Shown here: piece by piece, positions 18,891 through 27,894 of the stretch
Position numbering within the stretch: position 1 is the first letter of the stretch
Layout: every line of letters starts with the position of its first letter
Source: Clostridium acetobutylicum ATCC 824
GTDB taxonomy: Bacteria; Bacillota; Clostridia; Clostridiales; Clostridiaceae
DNA: 64,000 nt
NCBI RefSeq assembly: GCF_000008765.1
Contig: NC_003030.1
Coordinates: 2,204,001 to 2,268,000 of the forward strand
Reading direction: 5' to 3'
The notes under the pieces: generated by a model
Seen by the model: the letters and a program-made list of their open reading frames with translations, nothing else
Told to the model about the DNA's origin: nothing
Databases searched by the model: none
Position numbers and translations under genes: made by a program

Positions 18891-19394
18891 TTAAAACAAC
18901 TTGCTTTCGATAACCTCTAAAATACCTTTACTATTTGAATCCTCGGTATCCTTATCTATAGTAATGCTTTTCTTCTTCAAATCAGTATATGCCGCATGAT
19001 TTTTATCTGGATTAACCATATGTAAATCTCCTGTTGCTTTTTTAGATACATTGTCAATGCCTTCGGTTCTAAAAATCCTAAGTTTCAAATCATCATTTTC
19101 ATTTTCTATATTGCTGGATTGATTTTGAACCGCTTCGAGCTTATTTTGAAGTGAATAAATCTTAGAATATCTATATAAAACAGTAAAACCCAGTACAAAA
19201 GCAGCAACTATACCAAAAATAATTCTAGCTTGCTTCTTCATCTGAACGTGTTTTTTCATACGTTTTAATTCTTTTTCTTTCTTTCTTCTCCTTCTATAGC
19301 TCTCCAGTACCCTTTCTTCAACACCTAAGTTATTTTCCTCAGGTGCTAGCGCATTGTTACCTTTAATCTGAAATCTTTTATCCGTTATTATCAA
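18891..19394 (-). CDS. ftsL: FtsL/DivIC-like cell division protein
   Basis: A 167-residue bitopic protein with a basic cytoplasmic part (YRRRRKKEKELKRMKKH), one membrane segment (about 55-73 of the longer form) and an extracytoplasmic coiled coil. Sequence is poorly conserved; the call rests on topology and the place between rsmH and spoVD. I prefer the TTG at 19394, which has GAGGTGA at good spacing; the GTG at 19403 lies within that site. Confidence 0.8.
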   Translation of the reverse strand: MIITDKRFQIKGNNALAPEENNLGVEERVLESYRRRRKKEKELKRMKKHVQMKKQARIIFGIVAAFVLGFTVLYRYSKIYSLQNKLEAVQNQSSNIENENDDLKLRIFRTEGIDNVSKKATGDLHMVNPDKNHAAYTDLKKKSITIDKDTEDSNSKGILEVIESKLF

Positions 19395-19422
19395 TTTATT
19401 CACCTCATTCCAATATTATAAC

Positions 19423-20361
19423 TTACAAATTTATTTTTTCTGCCACTCTGAGTTTTGCACTTCTACTTCTAGGATTATATTCAAGTTCGTAACTAGAAGC
19501 CTCTATCGGTTTTCTTGTAATAATCTTTATCTTAGGTTTCTTTCCACATACACACATTGGTATATCTTTAGGACACATACATGGATCTTGAAGCTCTCTA
19601 TATTTATTTTTAACAATTCTATCCTCAAGAGAATGAAATGTTATTATACATATTCTTCCCTCACTTTTTAATTTATCGACCGAATCCTCTATTGTTTTAT
19701 TTAAAATTTCAAGTTCTTGGTTAACTTCTATTCTTATGGCCTGAAATGTTCTCTTTGCCGGATGTGGTCCCTGCCTTCTAAATTTTGCAGGAATTGCTGC
19801 CTTTATTATATCAACAAGCTCAAAAGTTGTATTTATAGCTTCCTCACTTCTCTTTTCCACAATAAATTTAGCTATCCTTTTAGCAAACTTTTCTTCTCCA
19901 TAATTCTTTATTATTGAATAAAGTTTTTCTTCATCATATCCATTTATAACATCATATGCAGAAAATTCACTATCCCTATTCATTCTCATATCAAGTGGGG
20001 CGTCATTCATATAGCTGAATCCTCTTTCTGGCTCATCCAGCTGATAGGATGAAACTCCAAGATCTGCTAAAATTCCATCTACTTTATCTATTTTAAGTTC
20101 TTCTAATATATTTTTTATGTTAGAAAAATTATCGTGTACAAAAGTCAAATTTTTATACTCTTTAAGTCGCTCGCTTGCTGCCTTAAGCGCATCTTTATCT
20201 TGATCTATTCCTATTAACCTTCCTTTACTTGAAAGTCTTTTCAAAATCTCAGAGGAATGACCAGCTCCACCAAGCGTACAATCAACATAAATTCCATCTT
20301 CTTTTATATTTAAATTTTCTATAGTTTCTTCCAATAATACAGGAACATGATTAAATTCCAT
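19423..20361 (-). CDS. rsmH: 16S rRNA m4C1402 methyltransferase RsmH
   Basis: A 312-residue S-adenosylmethionine-dependent methyltransferase (MraW) that N4-methylates C1402 of 16S rRNA. Motifs [49 protein letters not shown] and [12 protein letters not shown] are all present. AAAGGAGA precedes the ATG. It is the second gene of the mraZ operon. Confidence 0.97.
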   Translation of the reverse strand: MEFNHVPVLLEETIENLNIKEDGIYVDCTLGGAGHSSEILKRLSSKGRLIGIDQDKDALKAASERLKEYKNLTFVHDNFSNIKNILEELKIDKVDGILADLGVSSYQLDEPERGFSYMNDAPLDMRMNRDSEFSAYDVINGYDEEKLYSIIKNYGEEKFAKRIAKFIVEKRSEEAINTTFELVDIIKAAIPAKFRRQGPHPAKRTFQAIRIEVNQELEILNKTIEDSVDKLKSEGRICIITFHSLEDRIVKNKYRELQDPCMCPKDIPMCVCGKKPKIKIITRKPIEASSYELEYNPRSRSAKLRVAEKINL

Positions 20362-20375
20362 AACAAAATCTCCTT

Positions 20376-20804
20376 TTATATCCCAAGTTCACTCATTTTT
20401 TCTGCTATCGCATTCATATCCACACTTGATTCATTGTATTCTACCCATTTTTCCTTACTCCATATTTCTATTCTTGTGGATACTCCAATACTTATGATTT
20501 CCTTATTAATTGAAGCATATTCTATTAAATTTTGTGGTACAAGAACTCTTCCCTGTTTATCCAAGCTTACTTCATTTGCTCCAGAAAAGAAAAACCTAAC
20601 AAAAGCTCTTGCATTGTGATTTGTAAGAGGTAACTTTTTCAACTTTTCCTCAAGTACCTTCCATTCTCCTAAAGGGTATACATAAAGACATCCATCTAAA
20701 CCCTTAGTTAAAATAAAATTATCTCCAAGCTCTTCCCTAAATTTAGAGGGTATAATTATTCTATTTTTTGTATCTAAGGCATGATTATATTCACCTATAA
20801 ACAC
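20376..20804 (-). CDS. mraZ: Transcriptional regulator MraZ
   Basis: A 142-residue protein of two MraZ/AbrB-like repeats, starting [23 protein letters not shown], with a second swapped-hairpin repeat at [10 protein letters not shown]. MraZ binds repeats in front of its own operon. The start is GTG with GGGGGT upstream. Three AAAGTGG boxes and a related fourth one lie just upstream, so autoregulation of the whole division cluster is likely. Confidence 0.96.
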   Translation of the reverse strand: MFIGEYNHALDTKNRIIIPSKFREELGDNFILTKGLDGCLYVYPLGEWKVLEEKLKKLPLTNHNARAFVRFFFSGANEVSLDKQGRVLVPQNLIEYASINKEIISIGVSTRIEIWSKEKWVEYNESSVDMNAIAEKMSELGI

Positions 20805-20859
20805 ACTTTCTACCCCCTTATGTATTTTTGCACCACTTTACACCACTTTAAACCACTTT
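20803..20859 (-). promoter_or_regulatory. Phased MraZ-type boxes before mraZ
   Basis: On the minus strand AAAGTGG occurs at 20859-20853, 20849-20843 and 20839-20833, exactly 10 bases apart. A fourth related box, AAAGTGT, lies at 20809-20803, exactly 30 bases further and touching the GTG start. The motif matches the AAAGTG(T/G) repeat reported for mycoplasma MraZ. Binding here is inferred. Confidence 0.75.
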
Positions 20860-20877
20860 TTATATAATTCTATATGA

Positions 20878-20905
20878 ATGTTAAAATTCCTTCTTATAAA
20901 GTCAA
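20878..20905 (-). promoter_or_regulatory. Predicted sigma-A promoter of the mraZ operon
   Basis: TTGACT (20905-20900), a 16-base spacer and TAACAT (20883-20878). Transcription would start near 20870, placing the MraZ boxes in the leader. Confidence 0.5.
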
Positions 20906-20946
20906 AATTTTAAAGTTCTTAAACTTTTTTAGAAAAACTTCCATTC

Positions 20947-20975
20947 TTGAATAAATAACTTGCTTAGAGTATAAT
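20947..20975 (+). promoter_or_regulatory. Sigma-A promoter of ychF
   Basis: TTGAAT, a 17-base spacer and a perfect TATAAT (20970-20975), with the start codon about 33 bases after the expected transcription start. It diverges from the mraZ promoter. Confidence 0.8.
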
Positions 20976-21014
20976 TTATAAGATGAATTTAATTTAGAAG
21001 GGATGTACACATAA

Positions 21015-22112
21015 ATGAGATTGGGAATTGTAGGTTTACCAAATGTAGGTAAGAGTACTTTATTTAACGCCATAACAAAAGCAGGAGCAGAATCTGCAAA
21101 TTATCCTTTTTGTACTATAGAACCTAATGTAGGAGTTGTATCTGTTCCTGACAAGAGGCTTGACGTTCTTGAAAAGATGTATAATTCTAAAAAGAAAGTC
21201 CATACAAGTATAGAATTTTATGATATAGCAGGTTTAGTCAAAGGAGCAAGCAAAGGAGAAGGACTTGGAAATAAATTTTTATCTCATATAAGAGAATCTG
21301 CAGCCATAGTACATGTTGTAAGATGTTTTAAAGATGATAATATAGTGCATGTAGATGGAAGCATAGATCCTATACGTGATATTGAGACCATAAATTTTGA
21401 GCTTATATTTTCAGACCTTGAAGTTCTTGAAAAAAGAATAGAAAAAACTACCAAAACAGCTCGCTCCGGTGATAAAAAAGCTAAAGATGAACTTGTTATA
21501 TTAGAAAAATTAAAGAAACATCTTGAAGATGGAAAATCTGTAAGAACTCTTGAATTCACTGATGACGAAGCTGAATTCGTTAAGGGGCTTTTTCTCCTAA
21601 CTTCAAAACCAATTCTATATGCTGCTAATGTATCTGAAGACGATATACTATCCGGTAATGTAGAAAATGATATGGTTAAATCTGTTCAAGATTATGCAAA
21701 ACGTGAAAACTCTGAAGTTATTCCTATTTGTGCCGGTCTTGAAGAACAACTTTCTTCACTTGAAGAAGAAGAACAAAAAGAAATGCTTTCTGAATACGGA
21801 CTTGAAGACTCTGGTCTAAATAGATTAATAGAAAGAAGTTACAAGCTATTAGGACTTATGAGCTTCTTAACCGCTGGTCCTGAAGAAGTAAGAGCATGGA
21901 CTATAAATCAAGGAACAAAAGCACCTGCTGCTGCTGGAAAAATACATACAGACATCGAGAGAGGCTTTATAAGAGCTGAAATAGTTTCCTATGATGACTT
22001 GATAAACTGTGGCTCCGAAGCTGCTGCAAAGGAAAAGGGTCTTTATAGACTCGAAGGAAAAGACTACATAATGCAAGAAGGCGATGTAGTATTCTTTAGA
22101 TTTAATGTGTAA
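21015..22112 (+). CDS. ychF: Redox-regulated ATPase YchF (OLA1 family)
   Basis: A 365-residue Obg-related P-loop protein. The G1 loop GLPNVGKST is at residues 7-15 and the NYPFCTIEPNVG switch follows; the base-recognition motif is NVSED rather than NKxD, as in the ATP-preferring members. A C-terminal TGS domain ends in MQEGDVVFFRFNV. YchF binds ribosomes and affects stress responses. The ATG has AGAAGGGATG upstream; it stands alone between a sigma-A promoter and a terminator. Confidence 0.97.
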   Translation: MRLGIVGLPNVGKSTLFNAITKAGAESANYPFCTIEPNVGVVSVPDKRLDVLEKMYNSKKKVHTSIEFYDIAGLVKGASKGEGLGNKFLSHIRESAAIVHVVRCFKDDNIVHVDGSIDPIRDIETINFELIFSDLEVLEKRIEKTTKTARSGDKKAKDELVILEKLKKHLEDGKSVRTLEFTDDEAEFVKGLFLLTSKPILYAANVSEDDILSGNVENDMVKSVQDYAKRENSEVIPICAGLEEQLSSLEEEEQKEMLSEYGLEDSGLNRLIERSYKLLGLMSFLTAGPEEVRAWTINQGTKAPAAAGKIHTDIERGFIRAEIVSYDDLINCGSEAAAKEKGLYRLEGKDYIMQEGDVVFFRFNV

Positions 22113-22133
22113 TATAAGTTCTCATATTAAAAG

Positions 22134-22175
22134 AAGACGGAAAATCGAAAAAAAGATTTCCCGTCTTTTATTTTC
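22134..22175. terminator. Bidirectional terminator between ychF and the Lon-like gene
   Basis: A 13-bp stem with one mismatch (22134-22146 with 22155-22167) encloses an 8-base A-rich loop and is followed by TTTATTTT on the plus strand. It lies between convergent stop codons. Confidence 0.8.
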
Positions 22176-22182
22176 TCTTCTT

Positions 22183-24468
22183 TCAGTGCCTTCTCTCTCT
22201 TTTGATATCATATTTTTTCATCTCTATCCACGCTTTTTTAATTACATCATCCCATTGTTCATCCATTAAAACTTTCACGGCATCTTTAATATTCTCGATA
22301 GTATATACAAATAGATTTCCTTCAATAACTGCCTTTTCAACATCATAATTTAATACAATATCATCCTTATTATTATCAGGTATAGCAACAGAATATCCGT
22401 CTCTGCTATTATATGAATTGCAAACTCTGTAAAAACCTTCTATCTTATCTTTTATTCCTCCTACTGGCTGAATCTCACCAAATTGATTTATAGATCCTGT
22501 AACTCCTATATTTTGTTTTATAGGTATTTTAGTCAGTGCGGAAATCATACATAAAGTTTCCGCTACAGAAGCACTATCCCCTTCAAGCTTTCCATATACT
22601 TGCTCAAAACACAGATAAAAATCCACAGGTATTCTATCATATCCTCCAAATATTTCTCCCATAAGTCCCTTTAAGATACTTATTGATTTTGAATGAATAT
22701 TTCCACTCATAGAATTTTCTTTTTGTATGTCAACTATATTTCCACTTCCTTTATGACAAGTACAGGTTAATCTAATTGGCTTTCCTACATCTTTATTGCC
22801 CAAGCTTACAACAGATAATGCATTTATTTGACCTACTTTACTTTTTGAAAAATCCATGAGTATCTTCTTTTCTTTATAATTTTTTATAATTTCTTCTTCT
22901 ATGATTTCTCTTTTGCAAACTACTTCTCTTACATTTTCATCATTTATATATTTATCATCAGTTTTATTAGCATTATTGCAGGTTAATATTAATATTTGCT
23001 TTATATCCTTAGGAGATATATAAAGTTTATTTCTATTATCCGCTTTTCGTGATAACTGTCTACATATTTCTTTGAATGCAGCTGATGATATTTCTTTGCC
23101 TTTTTCACAATTCAAAAAAGACTTAACTATTTTTTCTACATATCTTATTGAATTGTCATTTATGCTTACTATTGGATTATATTCTGCCTTTATTTTAAAA
23201 AGTTCCCTAAAATCCTCATCTAAGTTATATAAAATGTTATAGGTTTCATAATCTCCAATTAGTATGATCTTTAAATCCACTTTTATAGGCTCCGGATTTA
23301 GTCCTCTAAGTGATATAAGTTCAAGATGATCCTTTGTATAGTCAAGTCTCACTGTCTCATTTAAAAGTACTTTTTTTAGGTAATAGTAAGCCATTGGTTT
23401 TTCAATTAAATCTTTAATTCTAATTATTACACAGCCCTCATTTGCTTTTAAAAGTGAGCCTGCTTTTATTAAACTCACATCCGTAACATAATTTCCACCA
23501 TGATTTTTATATTCAATGCTTCCTAAAAGATTAGATAGCTTAGGATCATCCTCGTAAATGGTAAGTGGTTTATTATTAGTACTATTATCTACTATAACAT
23601 TAACACAGTACTTAAAAAGTATTGCAATTATTTTTTCAGAGTCTTTTTCATAGCTTGAAGTATAATTTTTTACAATTTCCTCTTTTATATCATCAAACAC
23701 CTTATAAATGTATACCACGGCTTCTGGAACACCTTCAAATTCATTCATATACGAGTATTTCTTTTCCTCTGTCTCATTTTCTATATAATCTTTGAAACAT
23801 TCCTTTAAACTCTTTATTTCTTTCTCCTCTATATCCTTTAGCTTTGTAAATACAATCTTAGTACTGCTTTTTAATTCCTTCATTTTGCTCAATATGTCTT
23901 CTTTTTGCGATTCGTGAAGCTCATCATACTCTTCTTCTGTAATTGGTTTTCCTTCCTTTAGTGGTATAAAATTAAAGCCAGCCTCTGAAGGCTTTAATTC
24001 AAAACCTTTTTCTTCTGCTTCACTTAGTATTTTGTTTATTATAGCCTTTTTTTCATTTCTTGCATCTTCTATTATAAAATCCCTTTCTTCTATATCTAAT
24101 GCATTATAAAATTTATATATTATGTCCCTATATATTTTTTTTATTTCTTCAATACAGTCATAAAGCTTTTTTCCAAAACCATTATTTATAATTATACTTT
24201 GAGGTATATCTCTATCTTTTCCTGTAACATAACATATATCCTTAGGACTGCTTTTTCTACTTAAAAGATAATTAACATAACTTTTTATATCCTTTAGCAT
24301 ATCAGTGCTAAAATCATCTACTACGTATATATTGTATCCCCTATCCTTTATATCAATTCCATTCTTTATATCAACATACATTTTATCATAAATATTGTTT
24401 TTATCTGCTCTCTTATCTCTGGGACTAATATTGTAAATAACATCTTCAGGAGTCAACTTTTTAACCAT
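22183..24468 (-). CDS. LonB-like serine protease with a degenerate ATPase region
   Basis: A 761-residue protein alignable by eye with the AAA_32/Lon_C (COG1067) family. The C-terminal Lon protease domain is intact: catalytic Ser632 in GDSAS and Lys673 in VGGIKDKIEGF. At the place of the Walker A loop (residues 44-58, after GYNIYVV) the sequence is DDFSTDML with no GxxGxGK. The segment near 343-354 reads EGCVIIRIKDLI and lacks an acidic Walker B pair. It may degrade proteins without ATP or have lost unfolding. GGGAGGG precedes the ATG. Confidence 0.82.
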   Translation of the reverse strand: MVKKLTPEDVIYNISPRDKRADKNNIYDKMYVDIKNGIDIKDRGYNIYVVDDFSTDMLKDIKSYVNYLLSRKSSPKDICYVTGKDRDIPQSIIINNGFGKKLYDCIEEIKKIYRDIIYKFYNALDIEERDFIIEDARNEKKAIINKILSEAEEKGFELKPSEAGFNFIPLKEGKPITEEEYDELHESQKEDILSKMKELKSSTKIVFTKLKDIEEKEIKSLKECFKDYIENETEEKKYSYMNEFEGVPEAVVYIYKVFDDIKEEIVKNYTSSYEKDSEKIIAILFKYCVNVIVDNSTNNKPLTIYEDDPKLSNLLGSIEYKNHGGNYVTDVSLIKAGSLLKANEGCVIIRIKDLIEKPMAYYYLKKVLLNETVRLDYTKDHLELISLRGLNPEPIKVDLKIILIGDYETYNILYNLDEDFRELFKIKAEYNPIVSINDNSIRYVEKIVKSFLNCEKGKEISSAAFKEICRQLSRKADNRNKLYISPKDIKQILILTCNNANKTDDKYINDENVREVVCKREIIEEEIIKNYKEKKILMDFSKSKVGQINALSVVSLGNKDVGKPIRLTCTCHKGSGNIVDIQKENSMSGNIHSKSISILKGLMGEIFGGYDRIPVDFYLCFEQVYGKLEGDSASVAETLCMISALTKIPIKQNIGVTGSINQFGEIQPVGGIKDKIEGFYRVCNSYNSRDGYSVAIPDNNKDDIVLNYDVEKAVIEGNLFVYTIENIKDAVKVLMDEQWDDVIKKAWIEMKKYDIKRERRH

Positions 24469-24545
24469 TCCACAATCCCTCCCCTATATTAATATTCTTA
24501 TAAAACCATTTTAGGAACATTTTTTTGGTAAGCTTAAGATTTACA

Positions 24546-24574
24546 TTCACAAATATTTCAACCTATGCTATAAT
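24546..24574 (+). promoter_or_regulatory. Predicted extended -10 promoter of the 139-residue gene
   Basis: TTCACA (24546-24551), 17 bases and a perfect TATAAT (24569-24574) preceded by TGC, an extended -10 element. The gene starts about 45 bases downstream. Confidence 0.7.
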
Positions 24575-24625
24575 AAACGAGAATAACATATGTACTTTTA
24601 AAACCAACATAAAGGAGTTATTAAT

Positions 24626-25045
24626 ATGAGTTTTAAAGATAAAATTTCAGAATCTTATACAAAAAATTTCTTCAAAAAATATGGTGATAGACTTACCAAC
24701 ATTCAGGGAAATGTACTTTCAGTCAAAGTTGAAAGAAAAAGTATTTTATGGATTTTCAATAAATTGATTGCAACAATTATTATAAAGCCAGATAGAAGTA
24801 AAGCAGTAGTAAAATGTGTATACAAAAGAAATCGATTTTTTAAAAAACCTGATTTTATGAACATATCTCAAGGTAATCTAGTAATTATTCAAGGCTTAAA
24901 ACCTGATAAAAATGCTAAAAAGTCAAAAAAATCTGGTGAGGCTGTTTCAATTATGAACATAAGAAACTTAAGTACAAAATGCGACTTAGTGCCTGTCGAT
25001 GATGGTGGAGTAAAAACTGCTAAAAAAATTCAAAGAATAAAATAA
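24626..25045 (+). CDS. Unknown small basic protein (139 residues)
   Basis: I do not recognise this protein. It is lysine-rich, has no signal peptide and no clear membrane segment, and its middle (residues 25-95) looks beta-rich. AAAGGAG precedes the ATG, an extended -10 promoter lies upstream and a perfect terminator follows, so it is a real single-gene unit. It lies between a divergent Lon-like protease gene and a convergent P-type ATPase gene, neither of which suggests a role. Confidence 0.75.
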   Translation: MSFKDKISESYTKNFFKKYGDRLTNIQGNVLSVKVERKSILWIFNKLIATIIIKPDRSKAVVKCVYKRNRFFKKPDFMNISQGNLVIIQGLKPDKNAKKSKKSGEAVSIMNIRNLSTKCDLVPVDDGGVKTAKKIQRIK

Positions 25046-25049
25046 AATC

Positions 25050-25088
25050 AACACTTAAGCTAAATAAACAAAAGCTTAAGTGTTTTTT
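25050..25088. terminator. Bidirectional terminator
   Basis: A perfect 12-bp stem (AACACTTAAGCT at 25050-25061, its complement at 25073-25084) with an 11-base loop and a T-run to 25088. It serves both the 139-residue gene and the convergent P-type ATPase gene. Confidence 0.9.
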
Positions 25089-25090
25089 AT

Positions 25091-27628
25091 TTATATATTT
25101 TTGCTTTTATTATGATACAAATATAGACTGTTTATCAATGCTATAAAGCTTGAGAAAAATAGTACTATAATCCATTGAGTAATACTTAATGCAGAAGTAT
25201 GAAAAAGCACTTCCATAAATGGGATATAAACAACACATACAAGCATTATTACAGAAATACTGACTGCTCCTAGAAGGTATATATTAGTAAATAATTTTAT
25301 TTCAAATAGGGAGTGCTTTTCAGATCTACATTCAAAAACGTGTACTAATTGGGACATGATTAATGTACCTAACGCCATTGTTCTACTTGTCTTTAATCCA
25401 AATCCCATGTATAGGCCTACCAAAAATGATAAAATTGTACAAACTCCTATAAGACATCCTCTTATAATAATTTTTTCACTAAGTCCTCTGGAAAAGATTC
25501 CTTCCTTTCTGTCTCTAGGCTTATCATCCATAATATCCTTATCTGGTGGATCTACTCCAAGCGCTAATGCTGGAAGACCATCTGTTGCCAAATTTATAAG
25601 CAAAATTTGTATAGGTAATAGAGGAGTTTGTAAATTAAATACTGATGATAGGAACATTGTTAATACCTCTCCTAAATTACATGACAAAAGATATCTTATA
25701 AATTTCCTAATATTATTATATATAACTCTTCCCTCTTCTACTGCTGCTACAATTGTAGCAAAGTTGTCATCCAAAAGTATCATTGAAGAGGCCTCTTTTG
25801 TTACATCTGTACCTGATACTCCCATTGATATCCCTATATCTGCTTCTTTTATTGCTGGTGCGTCATTTACTCCATCACCTGTCATTGCAACAACTTTATT
25901 CTTCTTTTTAAATGCCCTTACAATTTTAAGTTTATGTTCTGGACTTACTCTTGCAAAAACTCTTATTTTGTCTGTTTTTTTATATAAATCCTTTTCGCTT
26001 AACTTATCAAGCTCTTCACCACTTATAACTTCAGATACATCTGAACATATATTCAATTCCTTTGCTATAGCAAATGCTGTATTTTTATGATCTCCTGTTA
26101 TCATAACTGGAGTTATGCCTGCAACTCTACATTTAAGAACAGCATCCTTAACTTCTAATCTTGGTGGATCAATCATTCCTGCAATTCCTAAAAAAATCAT
26201 GTCTCCATCTTTATTTATGTTCTCCTTTTTGTATGCACAAGCAATGCATCTTAATGCTTTCCTTGACATACTTTCAAGTACCGAATTCACTTTGGATTTA
26301 TATGTTGAAGTAAATAATTCCACCTTATTGTTTATATATATATACTTACACTTTTCTATTACCCTCTCTGGAGCACCTTTTAAGTATAAACTTGTTCCAT
26401 TTGCACCTTTGCTTATTACAGTCATCATTTTAGTCTTAGAATCAAAAGGTTCCTCTCTTATCCTCTTTTCCTCTGAAATAAACTTCTTTAGTTTTCCAGT
26501 ATCTTTAAAAAATGCTCTTATTAATGCCGTTTCTGTTGGATCTCCAAAAAGACACTTATCAATACCTTTTTCTTTAAAATTGTAATCACAATCATTACAG
26601 TATATGAAAGTTCTCTTAAGAAGTTCAAATCTTTCTTCTGAATATAGTTCTTTTTCATAAATCTGATTATTAAAATACATAGCTTTTACTGTCATCTTAT
26701 TTTGAGTTAAAGTACCTGTCTTATCACTACATATTATAGATGTACATCCCAGCGTCTCAACTGCGGGAAGTTTTCTTACAAGTGCATTTCTTTTAAGCAT
26801 TCTAGAAACACCAATGGCTAATGCTACAGTTACTATAGCTGGAAGTCCTTCTGGAATTGCTGCAACTGCTAAACTTACTCCTAAGAGGAACATTTCATAT
26901 TTATCCTCACCTCTTATTATTCCAAGCACTGTAACAACCACACATATTACTATACACAGTATAACTAATATTTTACCTAAAGATGCTAACTTCTCTTTAA
27001 GCGGTGTCTTTTCTTGATCTATGTTATCAAGCATATTTGCAATCTTGCCCATCTCCGTTGTCATTCCTATTTTAATTACTCTTGCCTGACACCTTCCTGT
27101 AAGTACTGTAGTTCCCATATACAAGTTGCTATCCTTATTATTCTTAGATACTCCAATAGATTCCCCAGTAAGTAGCGATTCGTCCACCATCATGTTTGTC
27201 CCATCAATTAATATACAATCAGCAGGAATTCTATCTCCTGTATCCAAAACAACTAAATCTCCTGGAACTAAATTAGCTGCATCCATTATTCTTATGCTTC
27301 CATTTCTTATTACTTTTGTTGTTGGTGCTGTAAGTTTTTTTAGCGCCTCTAATGATTTTTCTGTTTTAAACTCTTGCACAAATCCAATAATTGCATTCAT
27401 TATTATAATTACAATTATGGTTAACGCATCTGCCTTTTCTCCCATAAGTCCTGAAATAATAGTTGCGGCTATAAGTACCCATATCATAACATCGTTAAAC
27501 TGTGATAAGAATATCTTTATCATTGAAATATTCTTCTTTTTTTGTATTGTATTATAGCCATATTTTTTTCGTAATCTTTTAGCCTCCTCTTCTGACAAAC
27601 CGCTTGCTGCCCTATTTTCATTAATCAA
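25091..27628 (-). CDS. Calcium-transporting P-type ATPase (P2 family)
   Basis: An 845-residue P2-type ATPase that probably exports Ca2+. Signatures in order: DESLLTGES (actuator), PEGLPAIVTVALAIG (membrane helix 4, Ca site), CSDKTGTLTQNKMTV with the phosphorylated aspartate near residue 302, TGDGVNDAPAIKEADIGI (hinge) and NLATDGLPALALGVDPPD (helix 6). Ten membrane segments are expected. I prefer the TTG start at 27628, which has GGGGTGA upstream; the ATG five codons earlier has none. Na+ or Mn2+ transport cannot be excluded. Confidence 0.92.
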   Translation of the reverse strand: MINENRAASGLSEEEAKRLRKKYGYNTIQKKKNISMIKIFLSQFNDVMIWVLIAATIISGLMGEKADALTIIVIIIMNAIIGFVQEFKTEKSLEALKKLTAPTTKVIRNGSIRIMDAANLVPGDLVVLDTGDRIPADCILIDGTNMMVDESLLTGESIGVSKNNKDSNLYMGTTVLTGRCQARVIKIGMTTEMGKIANMLDNIDQEKTPLKEKLASLGKILVILCIVICVVVTVLGIIRGEDKYEMFLLGVSLAVAAIPEGLPAIVTVALAIGVSRMLKRNALVRKLPAVETLGCTSIICSDKTGTLTQNKMTVKAMYFNNQIYEKELYSEERFELLKRTFIYCNDCDYNFKEKGIDKCLFGDPTETALIRAFFKDTGKLKKFISEEKRIREEPFDSKTKMMTVISKGANGTSLYLKGAPERVIEKCKYIYINNKVELFTSTYKSKVNSVLESMSRKALRCIACAYKKENINKDGDMIFLGIAGMIDPPRLEVKDAVLKCRVAGITPVMITGDHKNTAFAIAKELNICSDVSEVISGEELDKLSEKDLYKKTDKIRVFARVSPEHKLKIVRAFKKKNKVVAMTGDGVNDAPAIKEADIGISMGVSGTDVTKEASSMILLDDNFATIVAAVEEGRVIYNNIRKFIRYLLSCNLGEVLTMFLSSVFNLQTPLLPIQILLINLATDGLPALALGVDPPDKDIMDDKPRDRKEGIFSRGLSEKIIIRGCLIGVCTILSFLVGLYMGFGLKTSRTMALGTLIMSQLVHVFECRSEKHSLFEIKLFTNIYLLGAVSISVIMLVCVVYIPFMEVLFHTSALSITQWIIVLFFSSFIALINSLYLYHNKSKNI

Positions 27629-27786
27629 TTTATCACCCCACATTGTAAACTATATATTTTATATACTACTTACTCTTACACTTTATGCTTATACACACAA
27701 AAATTATGACGTAAACAAATCATTATTTACACTATGTAAAAATCCAGTTAAGTTTTACTCTACTTTCCTTATATAATCATTTATAC

Positions 27787-27815
27787 TTTACAACTTACAA
27801 TTTAAATTATAAAAT
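27787..27815 (+). promoter_or_regulatory. Predicted sigma-A promoter of ppaC
   Basis: TTTACA (27787-27792), 17 bases and TAAAAT (27810-27815), giving a leader of about 70 bases. The rest of the 27629-27894 divergent gap is AT-rich with no ORF; the promoter for the ATPase gene must also lie there but is not clear. Confidence 0.6.
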
Positions 27816-27894
27816 ATATAAAGACCGAAATTTATATACAATTTTTCCGGTTGAGCAATTAGAGTACATAATAAAAACGAAGGGATGTTGAAAA

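Noticed and set aside
25356-26090. A 244-codon plus-strand frame opposite the P-type ATPase gene
   Set aside because: It is antisense to strongly conserved ATPase motifs, has no ribosome binding site and its sequence is the low-complexity mirror of a membrane protein gene.
27629-27894. Possible riboswitch in the divergent ATPase-ppaC gap
   Set aside because: Only a weak 9-bp hairpin near 27823-27850 is visible, with no known riboswitch core and no expression platform.
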